Shown: piece by piece, positions 36,161 through 46,547 of the stretch | Layout of the letters: each line of letters starts with the position of its first letter | Position numbering within the stretch: position 1 is the first letter of the stretch | Assembly: GCA_944321685.1 (NCBI GenBank) | Contig: CALUMH010000009.1 | Span: 22,724 to 86,723 of the forward strand | Length of the DNA stretch: 64,000 bases | Origin: an uncultured Muribaculaceae bacterium | Lineage (GTDB): Bacteria; Bacteroidota; Bacteroidia; Bacteroidales; Muribaculaceae | Direction: 5' to 3' | Translations under genes and position numbers: made by a program | The notes under the pieces: model-generated | The model's database searches: none | What the model saw: only the letters and a program-made list of their open reading frames with translations | What the model was told of the DNA's origin: nothing

Positions 36161-36191
36161 CAAAAATACAGCAAAATCCCGAATTAGGCAA
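36161..36191 (-). promoter_or_regulatory. M20 peptidase promoter abutting the start codon
   Basis: Minus-strand TTG (plus-strand 36189-36191), 20-bp spacer, TATTTTTG (36161-36168). The ATG begins 5 nt downstream of the -7 element, so transcription and translation would start at nearly the same base. Confidence 0.65.
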
Positions 36192-36267
36192 CACACCCAT
36201 ATCTTTCATATTCAACATCAAATGTTCCTTGCCACATGGCGGCAATTAAATTTATTTCTTAACAACA

Positions 36268-36296
36268 TTGAAAATTCATTTTTTATCATAACTTTG
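36268..36296 (+). promoter_or_regulatory. Promoter for the fimbrial locus
   Basis: TTG (36268-36270), 18-bp spacer, TAACTTTG (36289-36296). The leader is about 120 nt and A/T-rich. Confidence 0.6.
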
Positions 36297-36423
36297 TCAC
36301 TAGTTAAGGACGATTTATAGTCGGCTTTCATGCTGCGAATATGGCAACGAATTGACATTCGTAAATAATATATACGTGCCATTTGCAAGCATTATATAAT
36401 GAAGTTATACACACTACATAGTT

Positions 36424-37512
36424 ATGTTAAAAAGACTCTTTGAGTTGTCATGCCTGTTATTCATGATGGCAGCAACAGCCTTTGCACACGAAAAAGGCGA
36501 TACCTCTACCTACACATTCAGTTTCAAATCCGGAAGTGATATGTTCTATGTGCCTTATTCGGAAAACGAAACCGAATTGGACCGATTGGAACAATTTATT
36601 GAAAAGTACAAAAATCCCATTATCGACGGACGGTTACCACTGATGGTTGACGGATATTGCAAATCGGCCCCCAACGATGCACGCAACCTGCGAATTGCCG
36701 CCATACGTTCAAACCGCGTAAAATCGGAATTGATAATGCGGCGCAACTTGCGGGAAGACTGCTTCATCACCCGCAATCATGCCGATAGTGGCGATTACGT
36801 GACTGTACGCGTCATATTGCCTGTCGAAACCGTCGCCAATGACGAGCACCTTCAACCTTCACAAGCCACAGAAGAAACACCGCAACAAGAACAACCCGAC
36901 GGCGAAAAAGCTGCCGACACCACCGAGAGCCATATGCAGTCACAGGAAAACACTCCTGCCACCACACACACCGACTCAAGCAGCGGCCACTCAGAAGAAG
37001 TTACAACCTCATCAACCAAAAACAGCCGCAATCACGGTTTGTCGATAAGAGCCAACCTGCTGCGATGGGCCACGCTGACCCCCGACGCCGGCATCGAGTG
37101 GCACATAGGCCGGCATCTAAGCATCATGGCAAACGGCTCATGGACTTCATGGAGCTGGAATAATGCCGACCGACGCTATGCTCTGTGGGAAGTAGCCCCC
37201 GAAGTGCGTGTCCACTTAGGTTCAAAACACAGGGGATACGTAGGTGCAATGTATAAAGTAGGGCAATTCAATTATAAGCTGTCAGATACCGGCAAGCAAG
37301 GCGACATGATGGGCGGCGGAGTGACAGGAGGATACCTGCTAAAACTCAACAATGCCCTGTCGATAGATTTCAACCTTGCCATAGGTTGCCTGCACGCCGA
37401 CTATGACCGATACGTAACCATCGATGGTGTGCGTGTTGCCCGCGGTTCCGATACCAAAAACTGGTGGGGCCCCATATCGGCAGGTGTAACGTTGGTATGG
37501 CGCGTACTTTAA
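36424..37512 (+). CDS. DUF3575 outer-membrane protein with OmpA-like N-terminal part
   Basis: Exported protein of 362 aa. The signal peptide is MLKRLFELSCLLFMMAATAF. Residues about 30-145 resemble an OmpA C-terminal-like peptidoglycan-binding fold (LPLMVDGYCKSAPNDARNLR, then IAAIRSNRVKSELIMR). A Thr/Glu/Gln/Ser-rich linker (about 150-205) joins it to a C-terminal beta-barrel-like DUF3575 domain (LSIRANLLRWATLTPDAGIE, ending WWGPISAGVTLVWRVL). DUF3575 proteins usually accompany fimbrillin genes in Bacteroidales. That fits here, since two fimbrial lipoproteins follow 64 bp and about 950 bp later. It may anchor or assemble the pilus at the outer membrane. Confidence 0.82.
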   Translation: MLKRLFELSCLLFMMAATAFAHEKGDTSTYTFSFKSGSDMFYVPYSENETELDRLEQFIEKYKNPIIDGRLPLMVDGYCKSAPNDARNLRIAAIRSNRVKSELIMRRNLREDCFITRNHADSGDYVTVRVILPVETVANDEHLQPSQATEETPQQEQPDGEKAADTTESHMQSQENTPATTHTDSSSGHSEEVTTSSTKNSRNHGLSIRANLLRWATLTPDAGIEWHIGRHLSIMANGSWTSWSWNNADRRYALWEVAPEVRVHLGSKHRGYVGAMYKVGQFNYKLSDTGKQGDMMGGGVTGGYLLKLNNALSIDFNLAIGCLHADYDRYVTIDGVRVARGSDTKNWWGPISAGVTLVWRVL

Positions 37513-37576
37513 TCCCCCGTACCGACACTTTCACAGGTGACGCTTTTTCTTAAATACTCATAGCACAATCTTTCGT

Positions 37577-38425
37577 ATGAAAACTTTCCAATATATTACC
37601 ATTGCAGCAGCAGCAATACTGCCCTTGCTGTTCACGTCGTGCATAAAAGACGACTTATACAACACTCCGCACCCCGACAAGGGGGCACTGATGGTTTCGC
37701 CCGATTTCTCGAAGCACACCGAGGGGGTTGCCCTTCCGCAAGAATATGTGCTTTCGGTCGGCGGCAATGAATGTAACGCGCCTGCATCGCAAGCGTTCTG
37801 CTATCCCGAGTTGCTCACACCCGCCGAATACCGCATAATGGCATACAATATCCACGAGGGTGTAACAGCTACCGACAATAAGGCTTCAGTCAACCGTTTG
37901 GCCGACGGCACATTCACCGCCATGCCGGGATACTTGTTCACATATTCGGCACCGGTAACCATTGTTGCCGATGACACGGTGAAAGTGGATATGCCCATGA
38001 CACAACGAATGCGCGACCTGTATATAAAACTGACCGTCACCGAAGGCGATGTGGAAAGGGTTGCCGCCGTAAAAGGCTCAATCACGGGCATTGCAGGCGA
38101 ATTTGACATATTGCATGGCACCACCGCCGGAGATGCAGGCAGTGTGACACCGGCGTTTACCGTAACCGGAACCACAGTTGTCGCGCACACCAGGTTGCTT
38201 GGCACAACCGGCGACAGGCAGACGCTTACACTTGATATAACATTTAATGACGGACGGTCGCAAACCGTCAACAGCGATATTACACAATTGCTGAAAGACT
38301 TTAATGCCGACATGACTACGCCGACCGAGATACACGGCAACCTGCTGCTGCCCATAGCCGCCGGTTTTGACATCACCATAACCGACCTTAAAACCGACGA
38401 AGTGGAAAATGTGGACCTTTATTAA
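37577..38425 (+). CDS. DUF5119 (FimB/Mfa2-like) fimbrial lipoprotein
   Basis: Lipoprotein of 282 aa. The signal ends in the lipobox LFTSC followed by IKDDLYNTPHPDKGAL. That stretch is characteristic of DUF5119 proteins, which are distant relatives of the FimB/Mfa2 pilus anchors. The remainder is beta-rich (two transthyretin-like halves are expected in the family). It probably anchors or regulates the length of a type V pilus. It lies 33 bp upstream of the fimbrillin gene and was likely made from the same transcript. Confidence 0.8.
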   Translation: MKTFQYITIAAAAILPLLFTSCIKDDLYNTPHPDKGALMVSPDFSKHTEGVALPQEYVLSVGGNECNAPASQAFCYPELLTPAEYRIMAYNIHEGVTATDNKASVNRLADGTFTAMPGYLFTYSAPVTIVADDTVKVDMPMTQRMRDLYIKLTVTEGDVERVAAVKGSITGIAGEFDILHGTTAGDAGSVTPAFTVTGTTVVAHTRLLGTTGDRQTLTLDITFNDGRSQTVNSDITQLLKDFNADMTTPTEIHGNLLLPIAAGFDITITDLKTDEVENVDLY

Positions 38426-38458
38426 AAATCCAAAATATATTCATTAACACAGAAAATC

Positions 38459-39412
38459 ATGAAGAAGTTATCATTAGTTTTTACAAGCCTGGCCGCAGTT
38501 GCCATGACTTTGGCAAGTTGCAGCAGCGAAGAGAAGTATAATGGGTTGGACGAAGACTTGCCCGAAGTGCTGCCCGACGGGCGTGTGGAAGCACGTTTCG
38601 GTGCTATTGACAATGGTGTGGAAGAACTTGATGACACTCGCTCGGCATGGCAAGGTCAGTTCCAGGAAAACATTGGTATCACGGCCCACACCGAGGACGG
38701 AAGCGAAATATTCGACGGCTATGACAACATGGAATACCGCCCCGTTTATAGTGGTAGCTCATATCGATTTGATGCCGTAGGCGACGGAATATATTACTCA
38801 GCCGACGAAAATGAACGCATCAAATTCTCGGCATACTATCCGCACCAAAACCAACTTGAAAACGGCATCTACAAAATAGACCTGACGCAAGGCTATGACA
38901 ACATAGAACCGCTGCTGTGGTGTGGCATCACCGCCGACAGTTACAACAAGAAAAGCTCGGTGGTCACACTCAACATGTTGCGCCAATATGCCACGATACG
39001 CATAGAACTGGTAGCTGGCGGTGGTTATGACGACGCAGACGTGAAACGCGGTGGAACAGTGGCCATATCAGACATGACACTGAAAGCCGACTTCAACGTG
39101 TACACTGGTGAATGTACTGCCATCGAAACCGGAGACCTTGACGTTACCCCCAACCAGATACAAAGCAATGGGCTGTTCTTCATATACGCACTTCCCGCCG
39201 AGGCTCTCTCTACCCGCGTGGTAAAAATCAAGCTCGCCTCGGGTGACGAATACAACTGGGAAATCGGCGAAAAGGCATTTGAAGCAGGACATTTCTACCA
39301 GTATCGCCTGCGCATCAATAAAGTTGAATCAAATTTCAACATCACCATCGAAGACGAGGTTGACGGCGATGACAATGTTGAATATCCCGATTACATCGAC
39401 CTGAACAATTAA
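38459..39412 (+). CDS. Fimbrillin family (Mfa1-like) lipoprotein, putative pilus subunit
   Basis: Lipoprotein of 317 aa. The signal ends in LASC followed by SSEEKYNG. The sequence has the Bacteroidales fimbrillin hallmarks: RSAWQGQFQENIGITAHT near the N-terminus, the conserved YYSADENERIKFSAYYPHQN, and RQYATIRIELVAGGGYDDAD around the middle. In the family a gingipain-like protease removes the N-terminal segment and strand exchange polymerises the pilus. The cleavage site is not clearly identifiable here. It ends the three-gene locus at a strong terminator. Confidence 0.85.
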   Translation: MKKLSLVFTSLAAVAMTLASCSSEEKYNGLDEDLPEVLPDGRVEARFGAIDNGVEELDDTRSAWQGQFQENIGITAHTEDGSEIFDGYDNMEYRPVYSGSSYRFDAVGDGIYYSADENERIKFSAYYPHQNQLENGIYKIDLTQGYDNIEPLLWCGITADSYNKKSSVVTLNMLRQYATIRIELVAGGGYDDADVKRGGTVAISDMTLKADFNVYTGECTAIETGDLDVTPNQIQSNGLFFIYALPAEALSTRVVKIKLASGDEYNWEIGEKAFEAGHFYQYRLRINKVESNFNITIEDEVDGDDNVEYPDYIDLNN

Positions 39413-39430
39413 TCCACTCAATACCCCACA

Positions 39431-39470
39431 AAAATAAGGTATGGCCGCAAAATCGTCCATACCTTATTTT
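39431..39470 (+). terminator. Terminator of the fimbrial locus
   Basis: A perfect 14-bp stem (AAAATAAGGTATGG at 39431-39444 with 39457-39470), 12-nt loop, T-run on the plus strand and A-rich start giving a T-run on the minus strand. It lies between convergent fimbrillin and birA genes and can serve both. Confidence 0.88.
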
Positions 39471-39486
39471 TATTCCTATTACACAC

Positions 39487-40218
39487 TCACAATACGAACG
39501 ACACCTCCTTGAAGGCGTAATCGTGCATGGAACCGTCGGCGTGTTCAAGCGTCAGGGTACCTGTGGAGGCCACATCGGCTATGCGTGCCCGGAAGTGTTC
39601 ACCCGAAGGCAGAGCAAATTCATATTGCCGCCCATCGTGGCGGTAAAGCGCAGCAAGATAACGGCTGTGTAGCACTGAAATGTCGCCACCGGCAAGTGCC
39701 GAGATTTCATTCTCGATGCGGGTGCACACGTCACGCATCGCAACTTCAAGGTCAAGTTCCTTGCCTGTTATTTGCTTCAATGATACCGGATTTGGCGCAT
39801 CGCTGCGAAATTCGTCCTGATTGATATTAATTCCGGCACCAACAATCGTGTGGCGAATGCTGTTGCCGCACAACGAGTGCTCGATGAGAATACCGCAAAT
39901 TTTGCGATCACTGTGGTAAATGTCGTTAGGCCATTTAATGCTGAACCCGTCGGCATATTGCGACAGGAAATCAACTATACCCAGCGACACCGCTTCGCTG
40001 ATACAGAATTGCGCCGCCGGAACGACCGCCGGATTTTTTACCAGCATCGAGAATGTAAGATTCTTGCCCGGCTCGGCTTCCCACGAATTTCCTCGCTGCC
40101 CTCGCCCCGCCAACTGGTTATTGGTATAAATAACCGTGCCCGACGGCAGCATTGAAGCCATTCGGGCAAGGTATGTATTGGTCGAAGCCGTTTCACGAAT
40201 GTTTATGTAACGTGCCAT
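39487..40218 (-). CDS. birA: Biotin--[acetyl-CoA-carboxylase] ligase
   Basis: Biotin protein ligase of 243 aa that activates biotin with ATP and attaches it to carboxylase lysines. Motifs GRGQRGNSWEAEPGKN (biotinyl-AMP loop) and KWPNDIYH with GGILIE-like CGILIE are clear. The N-terminal DNA-binding domain of E. coli BirA is absent, so this is a group I ligase and not a repressor. It is the last gene of the minus-strand cluster, 9 bp after tsaE. The biotin synthase gene lies about 6 kb away in the same window. Confidence 0.94.
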   Translation of the reverse strand: MARYINIRETASTNTYLARMASMLPSGTVIYTNNQLAGRGQRGNSWEAEPGKNLTFSMLVKNPAVVPAAQFCISEAVSLGIVDFLSQYADGFSIKWPNDIYHSDRKICGILIEHSLCGNSIRHTIVGAGININQDEFRSDAPNPVSLKQITGKELDLEVAMRDVCTRIENEISALAGGDISVLHSRYLAALYRHDGRQYEFALPSGEHFRARIADVASTGTLTLEHADGSMHDYAFKEVSFVL

Positions 40219-40227
40219 GCGGTGATA

Positions 40228-40674
40228 TCACTCTTCGTCGGGGAATTCCATGGTGAGAGTGCGTTCGTGAGTGTCGGCATTCTCGGTTATTTTCACAATC
40301 ACCGTGTCATCGGGCAAAAGGTCCTCGATGCGTTCGGGCCACTCTATCAGGCACACTGCCCCGCTGTCAAAGTAATCCTCAACGCCTATATCCTCGGCTT
40401 CACGTTCATCTTCAAGGCGATAACAATCAAAGTGATATATGAGTTCGGCAGTAGTATCGCTGCGGTACTCGTTGATTATCGAAAACGACGGGGAATTGGT
40501 CACATCATCTTCCACACCGAGCACCCGGCACAATGCACTGATAAAAGTGGTTTTGCCCGCACCCATCTCGCCATAAAAGGCAAAAACGGTATAATCGCCC
40601 ATTGCAGAGGCAAATTCCCGGGCCGCACCTTCAAGTGCATCAAGCCCGGGTATTCTAATAGTCTTAGGTTCCAT
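40228..40674 (-). CDS. tsaE: tRNA threonylcarbamoyladenosine biosynthesis ATPase TsaE
   Basis: ATPase of 148 aa required with TsaB and TsaD for the t6A modification of ANN-decoding tRNAs. The Walker A motif is [13 protein letters not shown], and the Walker B-like LIEWPER near the C-terminus is typical. The ATG at 40674 was chosen over an upstream TTG. It sits between dapL (17 bp) and birA (9 bp). Confidence 0.94.
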   Translation of the reverse strand: MEPKTIRIPGLDALEGAAREFASAMGDYTVFAFYGEMGAGKTTFISALCRVLGVEDDVTNSPSFSIINEYRSDTTAELIYHFDCYRLEDEREAEDIGVEDYFDSGAVCLIEWPERIEDLLPDDTVIVKITENADTHERTLTMEFPDEE

Positions 40675-40691
40675 ACGTGTCAACCTGTGGT

Positions 40692-41924
40692 TTACAATTT
40701 CCAGTTGCGAATACGCTCCATTGCCTCGGCAGTGGCTTCGTGGCGGCCAAATGCCGTGAGGCGGAAATAACCTTCGCCGCTCGGGCCGAAACCAACGCCA
40801 GGAGTACCTACGACATTGACTTCATGCAACAGGCGGTCGAAGAATTCCCATGAACCCATGCCGTCGGGTGTTTTAAGCCAAATATATGGCGCATCCACGC
40901 CACCATACACGGTAAACCCGGCAGCTTCAAGGCCTGAACGCATCATAGCCGCATTTTCTTTATAATACCCTATCGTTTCAAGAACTTGCGCACGGCCTTC
41001 GGGTGTGTAAATGGCTGCCGCACCACGCTGGGTGATGTAGCTCGCACCATTGAACTTGGTACACTGGCGGCGGTTCCACAACCCGTTGAGCTGTACCTCG
41101 CGGCCATCGGCTGTAGTGGCGATGACTTCCTTGGGAACAACCGTGTAACCGCAACGCACACCGGTAAATCCGGCAGTCTTCGAGAAGCTGCGTATTTCTA
41201 TGGCCACACGGCGCGCACCTTCTATCTCGTAAATCGAGTGAGGCACCTCACTACGGCTTATGAATGCCTCGTATGCGGCATCAAAAATGATAATCGAATT
41301 ATGGGCAATCGCATAGTCAACCCATCGCTTCAACTGTTCATGAGTGAGCGTGGTACCGGTGGGATTATTGGGATAACACAAATATATTATATCCACCTGG
41401 CCTGTCGGGAGAGCCGGACAAAAATCATTCTCGGCCGTACACGGGAAATATGTAACATTGCTCCACTTGCCGTCGGGGAGCATATCTCCTGCCCTGCCGC
41501 TCATCACATTGCTGTCGATGTAAACGGGGTAAACGGGGTCGGTCACGCCCACGCTGCAACTGCGTTCCAATATATCGCCTATGTTACCGGTATCGCTCTT
41601 TGCACCATCGCTCACAAACACCTCATCGGCAGCCAATTTCACTCCACGTGGAGCAAAATCATGTTCCACGATGGCTTCGCGCAAGAAGTCATATCCCTGT
41701 TCAGGGCCGTAGCCGTGAAAAGTTTCCGACCGTGAAAGGTCATCTACCGCACGGTGCATGGCCTCGATGCTTGCCTGTGGCAACGGACGAGTCACGTCGC
41801 CTATGCCGAGGCGTATTATTTTTTTGTCGGGATTTTCCGACGTGAATTTTTCAACCCTTTTGGCAATATCCGAGAAGAGGTAGTTGCTCTTCAGTTTCAA
41901 AAAATGCTCGTTTACTAATGCCAT
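40692..41924 (-). CDS. dapL: LL-diaminopimelate aminotransferase
   Basis: PLP enzyme of 410 aa converting tetrahydrodipicolinate directly to LL-diaminopimelate in lysine and peptidoglycan synthesis. The PLP lysine is in [26 protein letters not shown] and FDAAYEAF are the Asn and Asp/Tyr cofactor motifs. The N-terminus [17 protein letters not shown] is typical of DapL. This predicts the aminotransferase variant of the lysine pathway. It lies 56 bp after yidC and 17 bp before tsaE. Confidence 0.95.
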   Translation of the reverse strand: MALVNEHFLKLKSNYLFSDIAKRVEKFTSENPDKKIIRLGIGDVTRPLPQASIEAMHRAVDDLSRSETFHGYGPEQGYDFLREAIVEHDFAPRGVKLAADEVFVSDGAKSDTGNIGDILERSCSVGVTDPVYPVYIDSNVMSGRAGDMLPDGKWSNVTYFPCTAENDFCPALPTGQVDIIYLCYPNNPTGTTLTHEQLKRWVDYAIAHNSIIIFDAAYEAFISRSEVPHSIYEIEGARRVAIEIRSFSKTAGFTGVRCGYTVVPKEVIATTADGREVQLNGLWNRRQCTKFNGASYITQRGAAAIYTPEGRAQVLETIGYYKENAAMMRSGLEAAGFTVYGGVDAPYIWLKTPDGMGSWEFFDRLLHEVNVVGTPGVGFGPSGEGYFRLTAFGRHEATAEAMERIRNWKL

Positions 41925-41980
41925 GATATATATTTATATGTTTAAATTCTTAGCTATAAAATAACGGAGTGTCGGTGGAA

Positions 41981-44125
41981 TTAATGACGGCCTTTACTGT
42001 TATTATTCTTGCGGCGTTGCTGCTCGGCAAGCATGGCTTGCTGCTGGCGTTGAGCTTCTTCAAGGCGAGCCATGAAACCACTCTTCTTCTTTGGCTTGCG
42101 GGCAGCCTCGGCCATCATTGCACGCATCTTGCTTTCGCTCACAAAGTGACGGTAACCATAGGTCTGCAAAATGGTGATGAGCAACGATACAAAGTAATAG
42201 TAACTAAGACCAGCCGCATAATTATTGAAGAACACAAGGAACATAACCGGCATCAGGTATGCCATCATCTTCATGCCCGGCATCGACTGGCTTCCCGCCT
42301 GGTTCTGCATATTGATGCGTGTGTAAATGATATTTACAACTGTCATCAACAAGCAGAAAAGACTTATGTGGTTACCAAAGTAATTGGTGATGAACGGGAT
42401 TTGTGCATCCCAACTTACTATGGCATCGGGTGCCGAAAGGTCCTTGACCCACAAGAACGACTGGCCGCGCAATTCGATACACGAAGGGAAGAATGTGAAC
42501 ATAGCCACCAATATAGGCATTTGCAACAGCAGCGGCAAACAACCACTCATGGGGTTGGCACCGGCCTGCCGGTACAGTTCCATCATTTTTTGCTGCTTCT
42601 GCATGGCTTGTTCTTTTTCGGGATACTTGTCGTTAAGAGCCTTTATATCGGGGGCAAGGAAACGCATACGTGCCTGCGACTTATAGCTCTTGTGTGCAAG
42701 CGGCCACAAAATAAGCTTTATGAGAATGGTCATGATAAGTATTATCAAGCCATAACTCGGGATAAAGCTGCCGAGGAAGTTGAACACAGGAATGATGAAC
42801 CCAGTATTAATCCACCTGAACAACGGCCATCCGAGCGGTATAACCTTAGTCAGTTTCAAATCTTCGTCGGGCGAAACCAGTTTGTCGTATGAAGAAAGTA
42901 ACGGATAAAGGTTGGGTCCGAAGTAGAAATTAAACTGTGCCGGCATGGGGTTGGTCGAACTGTAGTCGAGCGAACTTTCCATGCTCATCATCTTCAAGAA
43001 GTTGCGATTGTCGGGATCTTCGGTAGGTATAACGTGGCTCTCGAAATTGCCGCCGTTGAAAAAAGTCTTGCAAATCAAGATGCTTGAAAAGAACTGGTTC
43101 TTGAAACCCACCCATTTCAGTTTGTCCTGCATTTGCTCGTCATCGTTGCTTGTTTCACTCAAGTAATCGACATCACCGCCCGAATACTTGAAATACAAGC
43201 CGCTGTTACGCTCTTCAAACATACGGCCCGACTCGTGGCGCGACATCTTCTGCCTCCAAGCAAAATCAAGATTGGGTATGTTGGTGGGTATCACCTTGTC
43301 CATATTCTCTTGCAACACTTCCATAACCACGTCATAGCGTCCCGCCGGGAGTGTATAACGAATACCGAATTTGCTGCCACCACCCAGGTCGAGTTGCATA
43401 AGCACCGTGCTGTCGTTAAGCTGCACCGGCACAAAGTAAAAATCCTTGGTGTCGAAACGTTGTGAATTGGTATTAAGTATGAAGCTGTAACTATTGGTCG
43501 AAGCATCAAACAATTTAACCGGATTTACGTCATCGACATTAAAATCTTTGTGGTCGTTATAGTCCTTTAATATAACACTCGATATTTGTCCGCCAAGCGA
43601 AGACACTTCCACTTTCAGCATTTCATTTTCGAGTATCAACGTCGAATCACGCCCATTAAGGAAATTGGCAAACGAACCGTTACGTGTGTAATCGTTTATC
43701 AACGTCCTCACCTTGGCCACAAGGCGGTTATGGAAAGACACATTGGCAGTCGTGGCGGCAAGAGCCTCGGAAAGGCTGCCCATCGAACCGCCATCAAGCG
43801 TAATGTCGCCCGACAATTCTCCATTTTGCAATTTTACCGACACGCCCCCGTTTTCAAGCGTGTAAACAGCTTTTTCTCCTTCACCGTCGGTACGGCCGAA
43901 TTGCATCACGGTGGACTTCAACGTTGCTATTTCGGCAGCCGTCACGGTATCGGTCACGCCAAATGCGGCACCGGCCTCGGCTTGTCGTATGGCAGCTTCG
44001 GTAGCTGCCTGCTCGGCTGCTGCCCGGCGTTGCGCAAGTTCGGCTTCCGATGGCTGGTTAAGCCACATGAAGCCAAATATAACCACGCCCATCAGCAACA
44101 TTCCGATAATCGCGTTTTTATCCAT
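41981..44125 (-). CDS. yidC: Membrane protein insertase YidC
   Basis: Insertase of 714 aa placing proteins into the inner membrane with or without SecYEG. TM1 is at residues about 5-22 (IIGMLLMGVVIFGFMWL). A large periplasmic beta domain follows (about 55-430), then the conserved C-terminal five-TM bundle (GLIILIMTILIKLILWPLAH, MSGCLPLLLQMPILVAMFTF). The tail is Lys/Arg/Gln-rich, ending NNNSKGRH, suited to ribosome contact. It is somewhat longer than the 610-650 aa usual in Bacteroides. It lies 26 bp downstream of pyrG. Confidence 0.95.
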   Translation of the reverse strand: MDKNAIIGMLLMGVVIFGFMWLNQPSEAELAQRRAAAEQAATEAAIRQAEAGAAFGVTDTVTAAEIATLKSTVMQFGRTDGEGEKAVYTLENGGVSVKLQNGELSGDITLDGGSMGSLSEALAATTANVSFHNRLVAKVRTLINDYTRNGSFANFLNGRDSTLILENEMLKVEVSSLGGQISSVILKDYNDHKDFNVDDVNPVKLFDASTNSYSFILNTNSQRFDTKDFYFVPVQLNDSTVLMQLDLGGGSKFGIRYTLPAGRYDVVMEVLQENMDKVIPTNIPNLDFAWRQKMSRHESGRMFEERNSGLYFKYSGGDVDYLSETSNDDEQMQDKLKWVGFKNQFFSSILICKTFFNGGNFESHVIPTEDPDNRNFLKMMSMESSLDYSSTNPMPAQFNFYFGPNLYPLLSSYDKLVSPDEDLKLTKVIPLGWPLFRWINTGFIIPVFNFLGSFIPSYGLIILIMTILIKLILWPLAHKSYKSQARMRFLAPDIKALNDKYPEKEQAMQKQQKMMELYRQAGANPMSGCLPLLLQMPILVAMFTFFPSCIELRGQSFLWVKDLSAPDAIVSWDAQIPFITNYFGNHISLFCLLMTVVNIIYTRINMQNQAGSQSMPGMKMMAYLMPVMFLVFFNNYAAGLSYYYFVSLLITILQTYGYRHFVSESKMRAMMAEAARKPKKKSGFMARLEEAQRQQQAMLAEQQRRKNNNSKGRH

Positions 44126-44151
44126 TTCTTCTCAATAATATATATGTGTGT

Positions 44152-45777
<1,626 letters not shown>

Positions 45778-45794
45778 TTAAACGTTTTAAGTTG

Positions 45795-45802
45795 CAAAAT
45801 TA
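45795..45802 (-). promoter_or_regulatory. Probable -7 element for pyrG
   Basis: TAATTTTG on the minus strand, 33 bp before the ATG. No clear -33 element. Confidence 0.45.
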
Positions 45803-45868
45803 GCAATAATTCTTGACCTTATCCACCTCACGCCCAAGAAAAATATGCACCCGGTTCCTATCAAGCGT

Positions 45869-46210
45869 CTAAAGCAACCCGTTTTTCTTCAATAGCATTT
45901 CAATCTCGCCTTTGGTTATAGTAGAGCGTTCGGCTTTATCATATATATACAACAGGTTTATTTCAGTTTCCTCCACCGACACTATCACAGTAAATGTAAT
46001 TACTCTTGCCCCGCCGCTTTTCCCTTTGCCTTTCGATGTAATGGCCATGCGTATCTTTCGCAAACCTCCGCCCAGGTCGGTTCCAAGCAGCGGATCAGCC
46101 AATATTTCATCGCGCAACCTTGCCAAATCATGCTTCAACGAAGCATATTTTTTAGAAAGCCGTTTTACCTCTTTTTCAAAAGGCTTGTCAAAAACTATCC
46201 TATAATTCAT
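45869..46210 (-). CDS. RelE/ParE superfamily toxin
   Basis: Toxin of 113 aa. The start YRIVFDKPFEKEVKRLSKKY, the middle LGGGLRKIRMAITSKGKGKSGG and the C-terminal LLYIYDKAERSTITKGEIEML follow the pattern of RelE/ParE-like toxins that resemble HigB. These usually cleave mRNA in the ribosome or poison gyrase; the subtype cannot be told here. It overlaps the antitoxin gene by 11 bp, with the antitoxin first, the common order for RelE/ParE pairs. It lies 106 bp downstream of the pyrG start, on the same strand. Confidence 0.85.
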   Translation of the reverse strand: MNYRIVFDKPFEKEVKRLSKKYASLKHDLARLRDEILADPLLGTDLGGGLRKIRMAITSKGKGKSGGARVITFTVIVSVEETEINLLYIYDKAERSTITKGEIEMLLKKNGLL

Positions 46211-46466
46211 CTATTAATTCATCTAAAGTTTTGGCTTTCCGACCTGCGCGTTTTCTTTTAGCCACCTCCTTCAATCCGGCATCAATCCCGGCAAGGATCT
46301 CTTCTTTGCTGATGTATTCCACCTTGTCTTCCGACACAACTCCGGCATGGCCGCCATCCAAGTCTTCAATCAACTTGTCGCGCAGCCACTCCTTGTTACT
46401 TGCCGACAGCGACTTTATCGACTGCCACAAGCTGTTCATATCAAGCGTCATCGTTGCCTTCATCAT
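46200..46466 (-). CDS. Antitoxin of the RelE/ParE-type pair
   Basis: Protein of 88 aa. The N-terminal half (TMTLDMNSLWQSIKSLSASN) may form the dimer or DNA-binding part. The C-terminal half is charged and helical (YISKEEILAGIDAGLKEVAK, then RKRAGRKAKTLDELIDEL), as expected of a toxin-wrapping tail. The assignment rests on its place and overlap with the toxin gene. AAGGAG lies 6 nt before the ATG, a strong ribosome-binding site rarely seen in this genome. The promoter is at 46494-46524. Confidence 0.75.
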   Translation of the reverse strand: MMKATMTLDMNSLWQSIKSLSASNKEWLRDKLIEDLDGGHAGVVSEDKVEYISKEEILAGIDAGLKEVAKRKRAGRKAKTLDELIDEL

Positions 46467-46472
46467 ACAATA

Positions 46473-46524
46473 CTCCTTATTTTTTAGTAATTACAAATAT
46501 ACACAAAACATTCCTGCATGGCAA
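46473..46524 (-). promoter_or_regulatory. Promoter and strong RBS of the toxin-antitoxin operon
   Basis: Minus-strand TTG (plus-strand 46522-46524), 20-bp spacer, TATATTTG (46494-46501), then AAGGAG (plus-strand 46473-46478) placed 6 nt before the ATG at 46466. Confidence 0.65.
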
Positions 46525-46547
46525 ATGTTCCACAAGAAAGTCGTTTT

